A DNA stretch of 7,377 nt. Origin: an uncultured Bacillaceae bacterium. GTDB lineage: Bacteria; Bacillota; Bacilli; Bacillales; Cytobacillaceae. The notes under the pieces were generated by a model. That model saw nothing but the letters and a program-made list of their open reading frames with translations. It was not told the origin of the DNA and did no database searches. The DNA lies in NCBI GenBank assembly GCA_937995745.1, contig CALKIU010000024.1, positions 1 through 7,377 on the forward strand, given 5' to 3'. The position numbers and the translations under genes are program-made. Each line of letters starts with the position of its first letter. Positions within the stretch are counted from its first letter, which is position 1. Of the stretch, positions 1 to 6,338 are shown in pieces.

Positions 1-7
1 ACAAAAA

Positions 8-86
8 GTGTCCTCCTGTCCCGATCTGGAAATAACTGGCTAGGACAACGAACCTGTCCCCCCGTCCCACCACCTCCGTCCCCCCT
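8..86. repeat. GTCCC-rich repeat cluster
   Basis: Five copies of a GTCC/GTCCC core occur within about 80 bases (near 10, 18, 57, 64 and 78), including CTGTCCC at 16-22 and CTGTCCCC at 54-61. No open frame here looks like a gene. The reverse complement GGGGACAG begins the hairpin at 4675, on the far side of the bce genes. Short GGGGAC/GTCCCC repeats are, as I recall, found near REP-associated Y1 transposases in Firmicutes, but no transposase is visible here. What the repeats do is unknown, and this may be a degraded end of an element lying mostly outside the window. Confidence 0.4.
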
Positions 87-180
87 GGCTCTTTGTTTTC
101 TGCCATTTTTTCCGTTCATTCCGCCGACCGATTCCTTTCGCATGTATTTTTGTGGTAAATTGATGTTAGGAAATGCTTAG

Positions 181-223
181 CGGGGCGGAAGAAGCCGCGC
201 TGTGTGCAGCGGAAAAGGCCCCG
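181..223 (+). other. GC-rich leader hairpin upstream of bceR
   Basis: CGGGGC (181-186) pairs with GCCCCG (218-223). Inside this, CGCTG (198-202) and CAGCG (207-211) close a TGTG loop, and an alternative GCGG/CCGC pairing (185-188/195-198) is also possible. The structure ends eight bases before the bceR Shine-Dalgarno site. No T-run follows, so it is not a standard intrinsic terminator. It could stabilise or attenuate the leader. A weak extended -10 candidate, TGgTAAATT at 153-161, lies upstream with a poor -35. The remaining gene-free sequence from 90 to 180 shows nothing else I can support. Confidence 0.3.
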
Positions 224-245
224 TAAACAAAAGGAGTACAAAGCG

Positions 246-950
246 ATGCAAACGATTTTTATCATTGAAGATGATGTGAAAATTGCCGAATATTTGCGGT
301 CGTATATTGAGAAATACGGGTACCGGGTGGTCATGGCCCAAGATTTCACAAATATCGCCGCCGAGGTTCGCGAAATTATGCCCGATTTGGTATTACTGGA
401 TATCAACTTGCCGAGCTATGACGGTTTTTATTGGTGCCGGCAAATTCGCAAGGAATCCCTTTGTCCAATCATTTTTATTTCGGCGCGGACGGGTGAAATG
501 GATCAAGTGATGGCGATTGAAAACGGCGGTGACGATTTTATCACAAAGCCGTTCCACCCCGATGTTGTGATGGCGAAAATCCGCAGCCAGTTGCGGCGCG
601 CTTACGGGGAATATGCCGCCCGGCATGAGGAACGAGTGGTCACGCTCGAAGGACTCCGCCTTTATCCGGAACGTCTCGAACTGCATTTCCGTGGAAAAAC
701 GGCGCACTTGACGAAAAAAGAGGCCGACATCATCGAAAGTTTGCTCGAACGTTATCCGCGCATTGCCGGCAGGGAAGACTTGCTCGTGAAACTTTGGGAT
801 GACAGCACTTACGTCGACGAAAATACATTAAATGTAAATATTACCCGGGTTCGGAAAAAGTTTCGGGAGCTCGGCATCGAGGATGCTGTGGAAACGGTGC
901 GCGGCGCCGGATACCGTCTCCGGATTACATGGAAAGAGGAAGAAAAATGA
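246..950 (+). CDS. bceR: BceR-like OmpR-family response regulator
   Basis: This is a cytoplasmic DNA-binding response regulator of 234 residues, close to the usual BceR length. An N-terminal receiver domain (about 1-115) has the acidic pair D9/D10, the phospho-acceptor D52 in LLDINLP, S79 and K101 in the TKPF motif. The segment DGFYWCRQIR just after the acceptor is typical of the BceR subgroup. A winged-helix DNA-binding domain of OmpR type follows (about 125-230), with the ending GAGYRLR. The start is the ATG at 246, preceded by AAGGAG at 231-236 with a 9-base gap. An in-frame ATG at 204 would add 14 basic residues and has no good ribosome site. The stop overlaps the kinase start as ATGA (947-950), which implies translational coupling. 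By family knowledge it is phosphorylated by the adjacent kinase and activates the adjacent transporter genes. Whether it belongs to the Bce, Psd or Yxd branch cannot be decided by eye. Confidence 0.93.
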   Translation: MQTIFIIEDDVKIAEYLRSYIEKYGYRVVMAQDFTNIAAEVREIMPDLVLLDINLPSYDGFYWCRQIRKESLCPIIFISARTGEMDQVMAIENGGDDFITKPFHPDVVMAKIRSQLRRAYGEYAARHEERVVTLEGLRLYPERLELHFRGKTAHLTKKEADIIESLLERYPRIAGREDLLVKLWDDSTYVDENTLNVNITRVRKKFRELGIEDAVETVRGAGYRLRITWKEEEK

Positions 951-1948
951 AACTGTTTGTTCGCGAGCATTTGTTGCTGATTGGCTTGCAGGCTGTTCAA
1001 GCCGTATTCATTCCGCTGTTATTTTGGCTTGACGGCTATCGGGGAACAGGAGTCATATTTTACGCCATTTTTCTGTCAATCGTTTTTCTGACGTCTTATT
1101 TAGTATACCGGTATCTCAGCAGAAGAAATTTTTACAAAAGGCTGGAACATCCGCCGGAAACTTTGGAAGAATCCTTGGAACCGTCGGGAAGCACTCCAAT
1201 ATCGGAAGCCCTCGACAGCCTTCTCCGCTCCCAATACCGGCTTCACCAAGAAAAATTGCACCGGGCAAAAACAAGGCAGGAAGAGCATCTGTTGTTCATC
1301 GATCGCTGGGTCCATCAAATGAAAACGCCCCTTTCCGTCATTGAATTGACGGCACAGACCCTCGATGAACCGCAATCGTCGAGCATCCGCGAAGAAACGG
1401 AGCGGATGAAGCACGGTTTGAACATGGTGCTTCACATGGCCAGGCTGAGGACGGTGGCCGAGGATTTTCGCGTGAAGCCTGTTCTTCTCTCGAAACTTGT
1501 TCAAGAGGTGAACGAGGAAAACAAGCGTTTTTACATCCGCAATGAAGTATTTCCCAGAGTCCTGAAAGAACGGCCGGGCATTACCGTTGCCAGCGACGAA
1601 AAATGGCTGTATTTCATCCTTTCCCAATTCGTGCACAACGCCGTGAAATATTCCGCCGGCAAGGCGAAGAACCTTGTCATTTCCATCTATGAACGTTCCG
1701 GAGAGGCCGTTCTGGAAGTGAAAGATTTCGGCATCGGAATCCCAGCCGCTGACAGAAAAAGGGTATTTCAAAAATTCTTTACCGGGGAAATAGGAAGAAA
1801 ATATCGCGAATCAACAGGAATGGGACTGTATTTGGCAAAAGAAGCCGCCGACCGCCTTGAACACCGCCTTGAATTGGAATCGGAAACGGGCAAAGGGACG
1901 ACAATCCGCATCATCTTCTCCAAAACGCAAAACCTTACACAGATGTAA
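947..1948 (+). CDS. bceS: BceS-like intramembrane-sensing histidine kinase
   Basis: This is a membrane sensor kinase of 333 residues. Two helices (about 9-28 and 36-56) are joined by an outside loop of only about seven residues, so there is no real sensor domain. That is the mark of BceS-type kinases, which sense through their partner ABC transporter. The dimerisation/phospho-acceptor helix carries WVHQMKTPLS with H123. The ATPase domain shows the N box FVHNAVKYS (N231), the G1 box DFGIGIP (about 260-266), the F box QKFFTG and the G2 box STGMGLYLAK (about 289-298). The chosen ATG at 947 overlaps the bceR stop and has AGAGGA a few bases upstream. The alternative ATG at 929 lies inside bceR without an evident ribosome site. 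All catalytic motifs are intact. The last codons and the stop lie within the dyad described at 1931-1952. The peptide sensed cannot be read from the sequence; bacitracin-like or lantibiotic-like peptides are usual. Confidence 0.93.
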   Translation: MKLFVREHLLLIGLQAVQAVFIPLLFWLDGYRGTGVIFYAIFLSIVFLTSYLVYRYLSRRNFYKRLEHPPETLEESLEPSGSTPISEALDSLLRSQYRLHQEKLHRAKTRQEEHLLFIDRWVHQMKTPLSVIELTAQTLDEPQSSSIREETERMKHGLNMVLHMARLRTVAEDFRVKPVLLSKLVQEVNEENKRFYIRNEVFPRVLKERPGITVASDEKWLYFILSQFVHNAVKYSAGKAKNLVISIYERSGEAVLEVKDFGIGIPAADRKRVFQKFFTGEIGRKYRESTGMGLYLAKEAADRLEHRLELESETGKGTTIRIIFSKTQNLTQM

Positions 1949-1952
1949 GGTT
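1931..1952. promoter_or_regulatory. Probable BceR operator upstream of bceA
   Basis: AACCTTACA (1931-1939) and TGTAAGGTT (1944-1952) form a perfect 9-bp inverted repeat around the four-base spacer CAGA. Its core, TTACA-N4-TGTAA, matches the TnACA-N4-TGTAA box I recall for BceR-type regulators. It spans the end of bceS, whose TAA stop is at 1946-1948, and lies about 80 bases before bceA. No T-run follows, so it does not look like a terminator. No second copy of this box was seen elsewhere in the window, including upstream of bceR. Confidence 0.75.
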
Positions 1953-1970
1953 CGCGAAAGCAAAATCGAT

Positions 1971-1999
1971 AGTTTAATTTGCCGCTCTCCGTATATACT
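1971..1999 (+). promoter_or_regulatory. Probable bceAB promoter
   Basis: TATACT at 1994-1999 is a good SigA -10 hexamer. At the expected distance upstream (1971-1978) there is only the poor -35 sequence AGTTTAAT, as expected for a promoter that needs an activator. The dyad at 1931-1952 lies just upstream of the -35 area. The implied transcript starts around 2006 and carries AGAGGAG at 2018-2024, seven bases before the bceA ATG. Confidence 0.5.
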
Positions 2000-2031
2000 C
2001 CTATCAGAAGAAAAAAGAGAGGAGAACGGAC

Positions 2032-2796
2032 ATGCTTCAATTGCAAAACATCAGTAAAGTGTATGAAGGAAAAGTTCCATTCCGCGCTTTGACCGATATC
2101 AATTTGGAAGTGGAAAAAGGCGAGTTTGTCGCCATTATGGGTCCTTCCGGAAGCGGAAAAACAACCTTATTAAACATCATTTCCACCATCGACTCGCCGA
2201 CAACCGGAACGGTTTTGCTGGATGGGAAGAATCCGCACCAACTCGGCAAAAATGAGTTGGCCCGGTTCCGCAGAAGAGAGCTCGGCTTTGTTTTCCAAGA
2301 CTTCAATTTGCTGCATACTTTAACCGTCGAAGAAAACATCGTATTGCCGCTGACCCTCGACGGCGTGCGCGTTAAAGAAATGAAAGAGCGGGCGGAAAAA
2401 ATTGCCGAAAGACTCGGGATATCTTCCATATTGAAAAAGCGGACATACGAAATCTCCGGGGGACAAGCCCAGCGAACGGCCATTGCCAGGGCCATCATCC
2501 ATGGGCCGAAACTGTTGTTGGCCGATGAACCGACCGGCAATCTTGATTCGAAAGCTTCTAAAGATGTATTGGAGATGCTAGTTTCAATCAATAAGCAGGA
2601 CAAAACGAGCGTATTGATGGTTACCCATGATCCGCAGGCGGCCAGTTATTCGGACCGGGTGATTTTCATCCGTGACGGGAAGCTGCATTCGGAAATCCAC
2701 CGCGGGGAAAGCAGGCAGGCTTTCTTCCAGAGGATTATCGACATGCTTTCATTGATGGGAGGGGAAGGCCGTGACTTTTCGGCAGTTCGCGTTTAA
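2032..2796 (+). CDS. bceA: BceA-like ABC transporter ATPase
   Basis: This is the nucleotide-binding subunit of a BceAB-type exporter (MacB/LolD branch), 254 residues, the usual length. Motifs in order are Walker A GPSGSGKTT (37-45), the Q-loop in FVFQDFNLL (Q89), the signature ISGGQ (141-145), Walker B with LLLADEPTGNLD (161-172) and the H-loop in MVTHD (H199). The residue after the signature differs slightly from the common QQQR, reading QAQR. All catalytic residues are present. ATP hydrolysis on the cytoplasmic face powers the permease encoded next, freeing lipid II cycle intermediates from bound peptide antibiotics. The start ATG has AGAGGAG seven bases upstream. The gene follows bceS by 83 bases that hold an apparent operator and promoter. 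Its last 26 bases overlap bceB, so the two are probably co-translated. The C-terminal extension after about residue 222 is acidic/basic and less conserved in appearance. Confidence 0.94.
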   Translation: MLQLQNISKVYEGKVPFRALTDINLEVEKGEFVAIMGPSGSGKTTLLNIISTIDSPTTGTVLLDGKNPHQLGKNELARFRRRELGFVFQDFNLLHTLTVEENIVLPLTLDGVRVKEMKERAEKIAERLGISSILKKRTYEISGGQAQRTAIARAIIHGPKLLLADEPTGNLDSKASKDVLEMLVSINKQDKTSVLMVTHDPQAASYSDRVIFIRDGKLHSEIHRGESRQAFFQRIIDMLSLMGGEGRDFSAVRV

Positions 2797-4669
2797 TCAA
2801 GTCATGCGGAATAAACGGCTGTATATGGCTTATTTTCTCAGCAGCCTGTTTACCGTCATGGTCTTCTTTACCTTTGCCATTTTTGCATTTCATCCCGCAT
2901 TCCGTGACGGCGCCGTCCATCGCTACGTTTTGTTCGGGATGAGCGTGGCCGGGGGCATCATCTACGTATTTTCCTTCTTTTTTGTCCTGTATTCCATGAG
3001 CTCATTTTTGCATTCCCGAAAGAGAGAATTCGGTCTGCTAACGGTTCTCGGCGCTTCCAGCAGCCAAATTCGCCGTCTGGTGTTTTTGGAAAACATATTG
3101 ATCGGTTTTCTTGCAACCGTTGGCGGGATTGTCACCGGCTTGATCTTTGCCAAAGCGATTCTTTTGATTGCCGAGAATGTGCTGATTATCGAGGAGTCGC
3201 TCGACTTTTATTTTCCGACGCTCGCCATCATCGTCACTTTTGTGAGTTTCATGATTCTCTTTTTCTGCATATCTTTGTTCGTCTCATTTGTGCTGCGGAC
3301 AAATAAACTCATTCATTTGATTAAAAGTGACAAACTTTCCAAAGGTGAGCCGAAATCATCCCTGTGGCTGGCTGTCCTGGCGGCATTCCTGCTTCTCGCC
3401 GGCTACGGTACGGCACTGTATGTAAAAGGAATCCAAGTGGTACATGCGATGGTCCCGGTGATTGTCATTGTTATCATCGGAACTTATTTGCTGTTTACCC
3501 AATTGAGCGTGTATATCATCCGCCGCTTGAAAAGCAACAAAAACATCTTTTGGCGGAAGACCAATATGCTTCTGTTTTCCGATTTGTCCTTCCGCATGAA
3601 AGACAATGCGAGAACCTTTTTCCTTGTGGCGATCATTTCCACGGTCGCTTTCAGTGCCATCGGGTCCTTGTTCGGTTTCCATTCCTATTTGACGAAAGGC
3701 GTCAAAGAGGCCAATCCATATTCGTTTATTTATACCCCTTTACAAAGGACCGGCGAAAAAGAGATTTTGGAAGAAATCAAGCAAGTGGATGCGATTTTGC
3801 AAGAAGAACATGTTTCCGCGAAAAAAGAAACGGCCGTCTTTCATTATTTTGAGATGGCCGGCAGACACGGAGGCGTATTGATTGCCAAAGCATCTGATTA
3901 TAACCGGTTTGCCGCTTTGCTTCATAAAGATCCGGTTTTTCCGAAAGAAGACGAAGCAATCATTGTGGAACAAAGCCATGTCATGATGTATCAGGGAAAA
4001 AAGGCAAGCGAAATTCTGCTGGAGAATCCCCTCCGGTTGGAAAACGGCCAAGTATTAAGGTTTAATCGCATCATAGAATCAGAAGTATTGCCGGAAGTCA
4101 ACGGCTATTACATTGTGAATGATGAGATTTTTGATCAACTGGGCACCCCGCTGCGGTCGGAAATCAACGCCGTTTGGCAGGCTGCCGGGGGACAGAAGGA
4201 GCAGGTCATTGAAGCGGGAAGAAAATTGACGGAACAGCTCCCCATAAAAACATTTTCCATTGATTATGCGCTCTATGAAATCAATAAAGCGTACGGGCCC
4301 ATCTTATTCATCGGCTTATTCATCGGCATTGTCTTTTTTGTTTCCGCGGGCAGCTTTCTCTACTTCCGGTTGTTCACCGACCTGGATGCGGACAAAGAAA
4401 AATTCCGGTCCGTTGCCAAAATCGGTTTGGCCTTTTCCGAGTTGAAAAAAGTTGTAAACAGGCAAACAGCCCTTCTCTTTTTCGCGCCCATTGCCGTTGC
4501 GCTCGTTCACGGAGCCGTAGCACTCACGGCCTTGTCGCGGATGTTCGATTACGACTTGACGGCCGAATCCGCATTCGTTTTGGGAAGCTTTGCCGTCATC
4601 CAAATCATATATTTCCTTATTGTCCGCTTTTTCTACCTTAAACAATTGAAAAAAGCTGTCGCTGTTTGA
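2771..4669 (+). CDS. bceB: BceB-like 10-helix ABC permease
   Basis: This is a membrane permease of 632 residues, within the usual 620-670 for the BceB family. Hydrophobic segments suggest ten helices: about 18-40, 52-76, 108-130, 148-174, 199-219, 228-250, 282-304, 509-533, 568-588 and 600-622. A large extracytoplasmic domain of about 200 residues (305-508) lies between helices 7 and 8, which defines BceB-type permeases and is thought to contact the peptide or its lipid target. The segment FGLLTVLGASSSQIRRLVFLENIL (about 87-110) is a typical FtsX-domain motif, just before helix 3. The start is GTG at 2771, with GGGAGGGG six bases upstream. It lies inside bceA and reads MTFRQFAFNQV, the usual amino end of the family. 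It acts with BceA and is also the likely sensor for the kinase. The N-terminus looks nearer the YxdM-like permeases than B. subtilis BceB itself, so the substrate is uncertain. Confidence 0.92.
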   Translation: MTFRQFAFNQVMRNKRLYMAYFLSSLFTVMVFFTFAIFAFHPAFRDGAVHRYVLFGMSVAGGIIYVFSFFFVLYSMSSFLHSRKREFGLLTVLGASSSQIRRLVFLENILIGFLATVGGIVTGLIFAKAILLIAENVLIIEESLDFYFPTLAIIVTFVSFMILFFCISLFVSFVLRTNKLIHLIKSDKLSKGEPKSSLWLAVLAAFLLLAGYGTALYVKGIQVVHAMVPVIVIVIIGTYLLFTQLSVYIIRRLKSNKNIFWRKTNMLLFSDLSFRMKDNARTFFLVAIISTVAFSAIGSLFGFHSYLTKGVKEANPYSFIYTPLQRTGEKEILEEIKQVDAILQEEHVSAKKETAVFHYFEMAGRHGGVLIAKASDYNRFAALLHKDPVFPKEDEAIIVEQSHVMMYQGKKASEILLENPLRLENGQVLRFNRIIESEVLPEVNGYYIVNDEIFDQLGTPLRSEINAVWQAAGGQKEQVIEAGRKLTEQLPIKTFSIDYALYEINKAYGPILFIGLFIGIVFFVSAGSFLYFRLFTDLDADKEKFRSVAKIGLAFSELKKVVNRQTALLFFAPIAVALVHGAVALTALSRMFDYDLTAESAFVLGSFAVIQIIYFLIVRFFYLKQLKKAVAV

Positions 4670-4674
4670 GAAAA

Positions 4675-4725
4675 GGGGACAGCGGGCCCAAGCCGCCGGC
4701 TTAACGGCCCTGAACCCCCGTCCCC
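4675..4725 (-). terminator. Long hairpin between convergent genes; probable terminator and repeat element
   Basis: Three nested stems are visible: GGGGAC (4675-4680) with GTCCCC (4720-4725), GGGCC (4684-4688) with GGCCC (4706-4710), and AAGCC (4690-4694) with GGCTT (4698-4702) around a three-base loop. Read on the minus strand, the hairpin is followed by TTTTCTC, so it can end the XRE transcript. Read on the plus strand, the following sequence is CTCCGTTTCTTC, a weaker tail for bceB. The outer GGGGACAG is the reverse complement of CTGTCCCC at 54-61, so this may also be a copy of a dispersed repeat. It supplies the stop and the last few codons of the XRE gene. Confidence 0.6.
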
Positions 4726-4913
4726 TCCGTTTCTTCATCGCTCCGGTACTCCAAAATGTCTCCGTGTTGGCAATCCAAAGCTTTGCGAATGGCATCCAAA
4801 GTGGAAATGCGGATGCCTTTCTCTTTGCCGTTTCTCAGGATGGAAAGATTGGCGATGGCGGTGCCGACTTGTTCACATAACTCCGTCATCGTCATTTTCC
4901 TTTTGGCCGGCAT
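4701..4913 (-). CDS. Small XRE (Cro/C1)-type HTH regulator
   Basis: This is a 70-residue protein that is almost entirely one Cro/C1-type helix-turn-helix domain, of the small YozG/HTH_26-like kind. The core TMTELCEQVGTAIANLSIL (about 8-26) holds the first helices and the turn. It is followed by a basic stretch and ISTLDAIRKALDCQHGDILEY (about 36-56), a near-signature ending of this family. Such proteins are DNA-binding regulators, often of their own operon, and the target is unknown. The ATG at 4913 is the first standard start in this frame. Its ribosome site GGAGGAG (4936-4930) is rather far, at 16 bases. Family-like residues KKLDG are encoded in frame just upstream, so the N-terminus may be shortened or damaged. 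The tail GTGVQGR and stop come from the hairpin at 4675-4725, while relatives usually end soon after DILEY plus acidic residues. It converges with bceB and diverges from the VOC gene. Confidence 0.75.
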   Translation of the reverse strand: MPAKRKMTMTELCEQVGTAIANLSILRNGKEKGIRISTLDAIRKALDCQHGDILEYRSDEETEGTGVQGR

Positions 4914-5085
4914 TCCATCAAGTTTTTTTCTCCTCCGACCGTCCAGTCTTATTCCGTTTGAAAACCTTCCCTCGATGTTTCTCTTGCCTGATGAAAAAAG
5001 TTCCCAATCAAGGGAAAATGTTTAAAAATATCAGGGGATGGCCAATTTTCAGCATACAGAGCTTTCTACATGGGAAAAACTTTTT

Positions 5086-5115
5086 TTGCCAATGGCCGGG
5101 TTTTGCGGTTATGAT
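5086..5115 (+). promoter_or_regulatory. SigA-type promoter of the VOC gene
   Basis: TTGCCA (5086-5091) and TATGAT (5110-5115) are separated by 18 bases, each matching four or five of six consensus positions. The start of transcription would be near 5122, giving a leader of about 50 bases. An imperfect dyad, GCCGGgTTTT (5095-5104) with AAAACCGGC (5142-5150), surrounds the -10. It could be an operator or a leader stem. The rest of the interval between the XRE and VOC genes shows no other gene; I could not place a convincing promoter for the XRE gene. Confidence 0.6.
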
Positions 5116-5174
5116 CGCCTGTTTGGCAGAAAATAATCGAGAAAACCGGCAATCACATAAGGAGTGTGTTCATA

Positions 5175-5609
5175 TTGGTTGGTGTAGAAATTGATATGGT
5201 TGTGAGCGACAGTTTAAAAGCGCTCGAATTATACGAAAAAATTTTTGACATTGAGCCCGTTGAAGTGACAGATTTTCCGCGTGGGGAAAATGAAGTGGTT
5301 TTCAACCTTTACGGGGTCCGCTTTCATATGTTGGACGAAAATCATGATTTTCAATTGTATGCCCCGAAACCTGATGATCCGAAGACTATATGGTTTAATA
5401 TTCTCGTTCCCGATATCAAAGAAACATATGCGAAAGCGATGGATGCCGGTTGTTCCGAGATCCAGCCGGTGACAGAAATGGCTGACTACGGACTTTCCAA
5501 CGCCATGTTTATGGATCCGTTCGGCTATATTTGGATGCTGCACCAAATCCATAGGGAAGTGAGTTTTGAAGAGCGCGTAAAACTTTGGGAAGAAAAAAGG
5601 GAAAGCTGA
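5175..5609 (+). CDS. VOC-superfamily (glyoxalase/bleomycin-resistance fold) protein
   Basis: The predicted protein has 144 residues, a normal length for a single-domain VOC protein with two βαβββ halves. The first half begins VGVEIDMVVSDSLKALELYEKIF, the usual strand plus helix, and the second begins at WFNILVPDIKETYAKAMDAG (about 73-92). The ending DPFGYIWMLHQ is the hallmark last strand. H51 in RFHMLDE and H123 in WMLHQ are candidate metal-site residues, but the enzyme activity cannot be read. Members include glyoxalases, dioxygenases, thiol transferases and antibiotic-binding proteins; the PhnB-like branch seems nearest. The start chosen is TTG at 5175, because AAGGAG (5159-5164) lies 10 bases upstream and homologues start near VGVEID. 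The GTG at 5166 is only one base from that site. It has its own promoter and terminator, so it appears monocistronic. Confidence 0.82.
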   Translation: MVGVEIDMVVSDSLKALELYEKIFDIEPVEVTDFPRGENEVVFNLYGVRFHMLDENHDFQLYAPKPDDPKTIWFNILVPDIKETYAKAMDAGCSEIQPVTEMADYGLSNAMFMDPFGYIWMLHQIHREVSFEERVKLWEEKRES

Positions 5610-5669
5610 TAGTTTCAAAAAACAAAAGCACCTCATGAAATACAAGGGACAGCATTTCATTGATTCATG

Positions 5670-5714
5670 ACCTGACAATATCTTCTTTGCGGGATGTTGT
5701 CAGGTTTTTATTAT
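5670..5714 (+). terminator. Rho-independent terminator after the VOC gene
   Basis: ACCTGACAATATC (5670-5682) pairs with GATGTTGTCAGGT (5693-5705) over 13 positions with one G-U pair, around a 10-base loop. TTTTTATTAT follows directly. It ends the VOC transcript 60 bases after the stop. This is one of the clearest structures in the window. A weaker dyad, TCATGAAAT with ATTTCATTGA, lies just before it. Confidence 0.9.
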
Positions 5715-5809
5715 ACTGCCCGGTGGTTGAAAAAGACAGCCTATAAACAACATAAGGAAATTAAGAATAGAATTTAAGTTGCATAAAATTAAAGAAAATA
5801 CGAAAAATT

Positions 5810-5818
5810 TGATATGAT
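5810..5818 (+). promoter_or_regulatory. Extended -10 promoter of the PNPOx-like gene
   Basis: TGA-TATGAT (5810-5818) fits the extended -10 pattern TGnTATAAT with one mismatch. The -35 region is weak (TTAAAG at 5789-5794, 18-base spacer), as is common for extended -10 promoters. The surrounding sequence from about 5757 is very AT-rich. The transcript would start near 5825 and give a leader of about 24 bases with GGGAGGG at 5836-5842. Confidence 0.6.
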
Positions 5819-5848
5819 ATTTGAAAAGGGAAACCGGGAGGGAACGAA

Positions 5849-6310
5849 ATGAAAAAGGAAACGAAACTTTCGAAGGAACTCATAGACCTGTTGCAGGGCG
5901 AAAAAATTGTTTCTTTAATTACGTTGGACAAAGAGACGAATGAACCGGATTTATCCATGATTTCGTGGGTTGTGGCCCATCCGTCGGGCGAGTATATAGA
6001 CTTTGCCGTCGGCCATAACGCCTCTTCCGCAGCTAACATTCAACAAAACCCCAAGGTCATCCTGGGAGTCATCGGAGCGGGCAGCTGCTATGCGATTAAG
6101 GGCACAGGAAAAGTTTCCGATGTAATTGAAAAGACAATCAAAGTGCGTGTCGTCCGGGTGGAAATTGAATCGGTGGAAGATGTCATGTTTTATGGCGGCA
6201 AAGTAACGGCAGAGCCCCGGTATGAAAAAACTTATAATCCGGCATTGGCTGAAAAATTGGACAAGGAAATTTACGGATTGTTGAAAGGGGAAGAAAAAGT
6301 TTTCGAATAA
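5849..6310 (+). CDS. Pyridoxamine 5'-phosphate oxidase-fold protein
   Basis: This 153-residue protein resembles small Firmicutes proteins of the pyridoxamine 5'-phosphate oxidase-like split β-barrel, which bind FMN or a related flavin, usually as dimers. Visible family features are the N-terminal helix and first strand with KIVSLITLDKETNEPDLSMISW (about 19-40), then IDFAVGHNASSAANIQQNPKVILGVIG (about 50-76), where a buried strand is followed by the 'xxNIxxNPKV' loop. The conserved C-terminal part is DVMFYGGKVTAEPRYEKTY (about 111-129). The true enzyme activity is unknown; many such proteins are flavin reductases or general-stress proteins rather than vitamin B6 enzymes. The start ATG has GGGAGGG six bases upstream. 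It stands alone between two terminators with its own promoter. Confidence 0.82.
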   Translation: MKKETKLSKELIDLLQGEKIVSLITLDKETNEPDLSMISWVVAHPSGEYIDFAVGHNASSAANIQQNPKVILGVIGAGSCYAIKGTGKVSDVIEKTIKVRVVRVEIESVEDVMFYGGKVTAEPRYEKTYNPALAEKLDKEIYGLLKGEEKVFE

Positions 6311-6338
6311 TTCCGGCCGGCGCCGGATACCGCTTCGT

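Noticed and set aside
1..86. CRISPR array from repeated GTCCC units
   Set aside because: The repeats are only 5-8 bases with irregular spacing, without regular spacers or cas genes.
204..245. Upstream start adding 14 residues to the response regulator
   Set aside because: No good ribosome site for the ATG at 204, the added residues are basic and unlike the family, and the ATG at 246 has AAGGAG at ideal spacing.
1100..1771. Long minus-strand open frame opposite bceS
   Set aside because: Complement of a well-supported kinase gene with all motifs; no family features or ribosome site.
1931..1952. The bceS-end dyad as a transcription terminator
   Set aside because: The arms are AT-balanced, only nine pairs, and no T-run follows on the plus strand; it fits an operator much better.
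2037..2603. Minus-strand open frame opposite bceA
   Set aside because: Shadow of a conserved ABC ATPase gene; its composition reflects the opposite strand.
3364..3852. Plus-strand open frame inside bceB in another frame
   Set aside because: The bceB frame is intact throughout with regular membrane helices; the other frame has many cysteines, arginines and prolines and no recognisable domain.
4756..5025. Plus-strand open frame opposite the XRE gene
   Set aside because: The minus-strand frame has a clear XRE domain, while this one lacks a ribosome site and familiar sequence.
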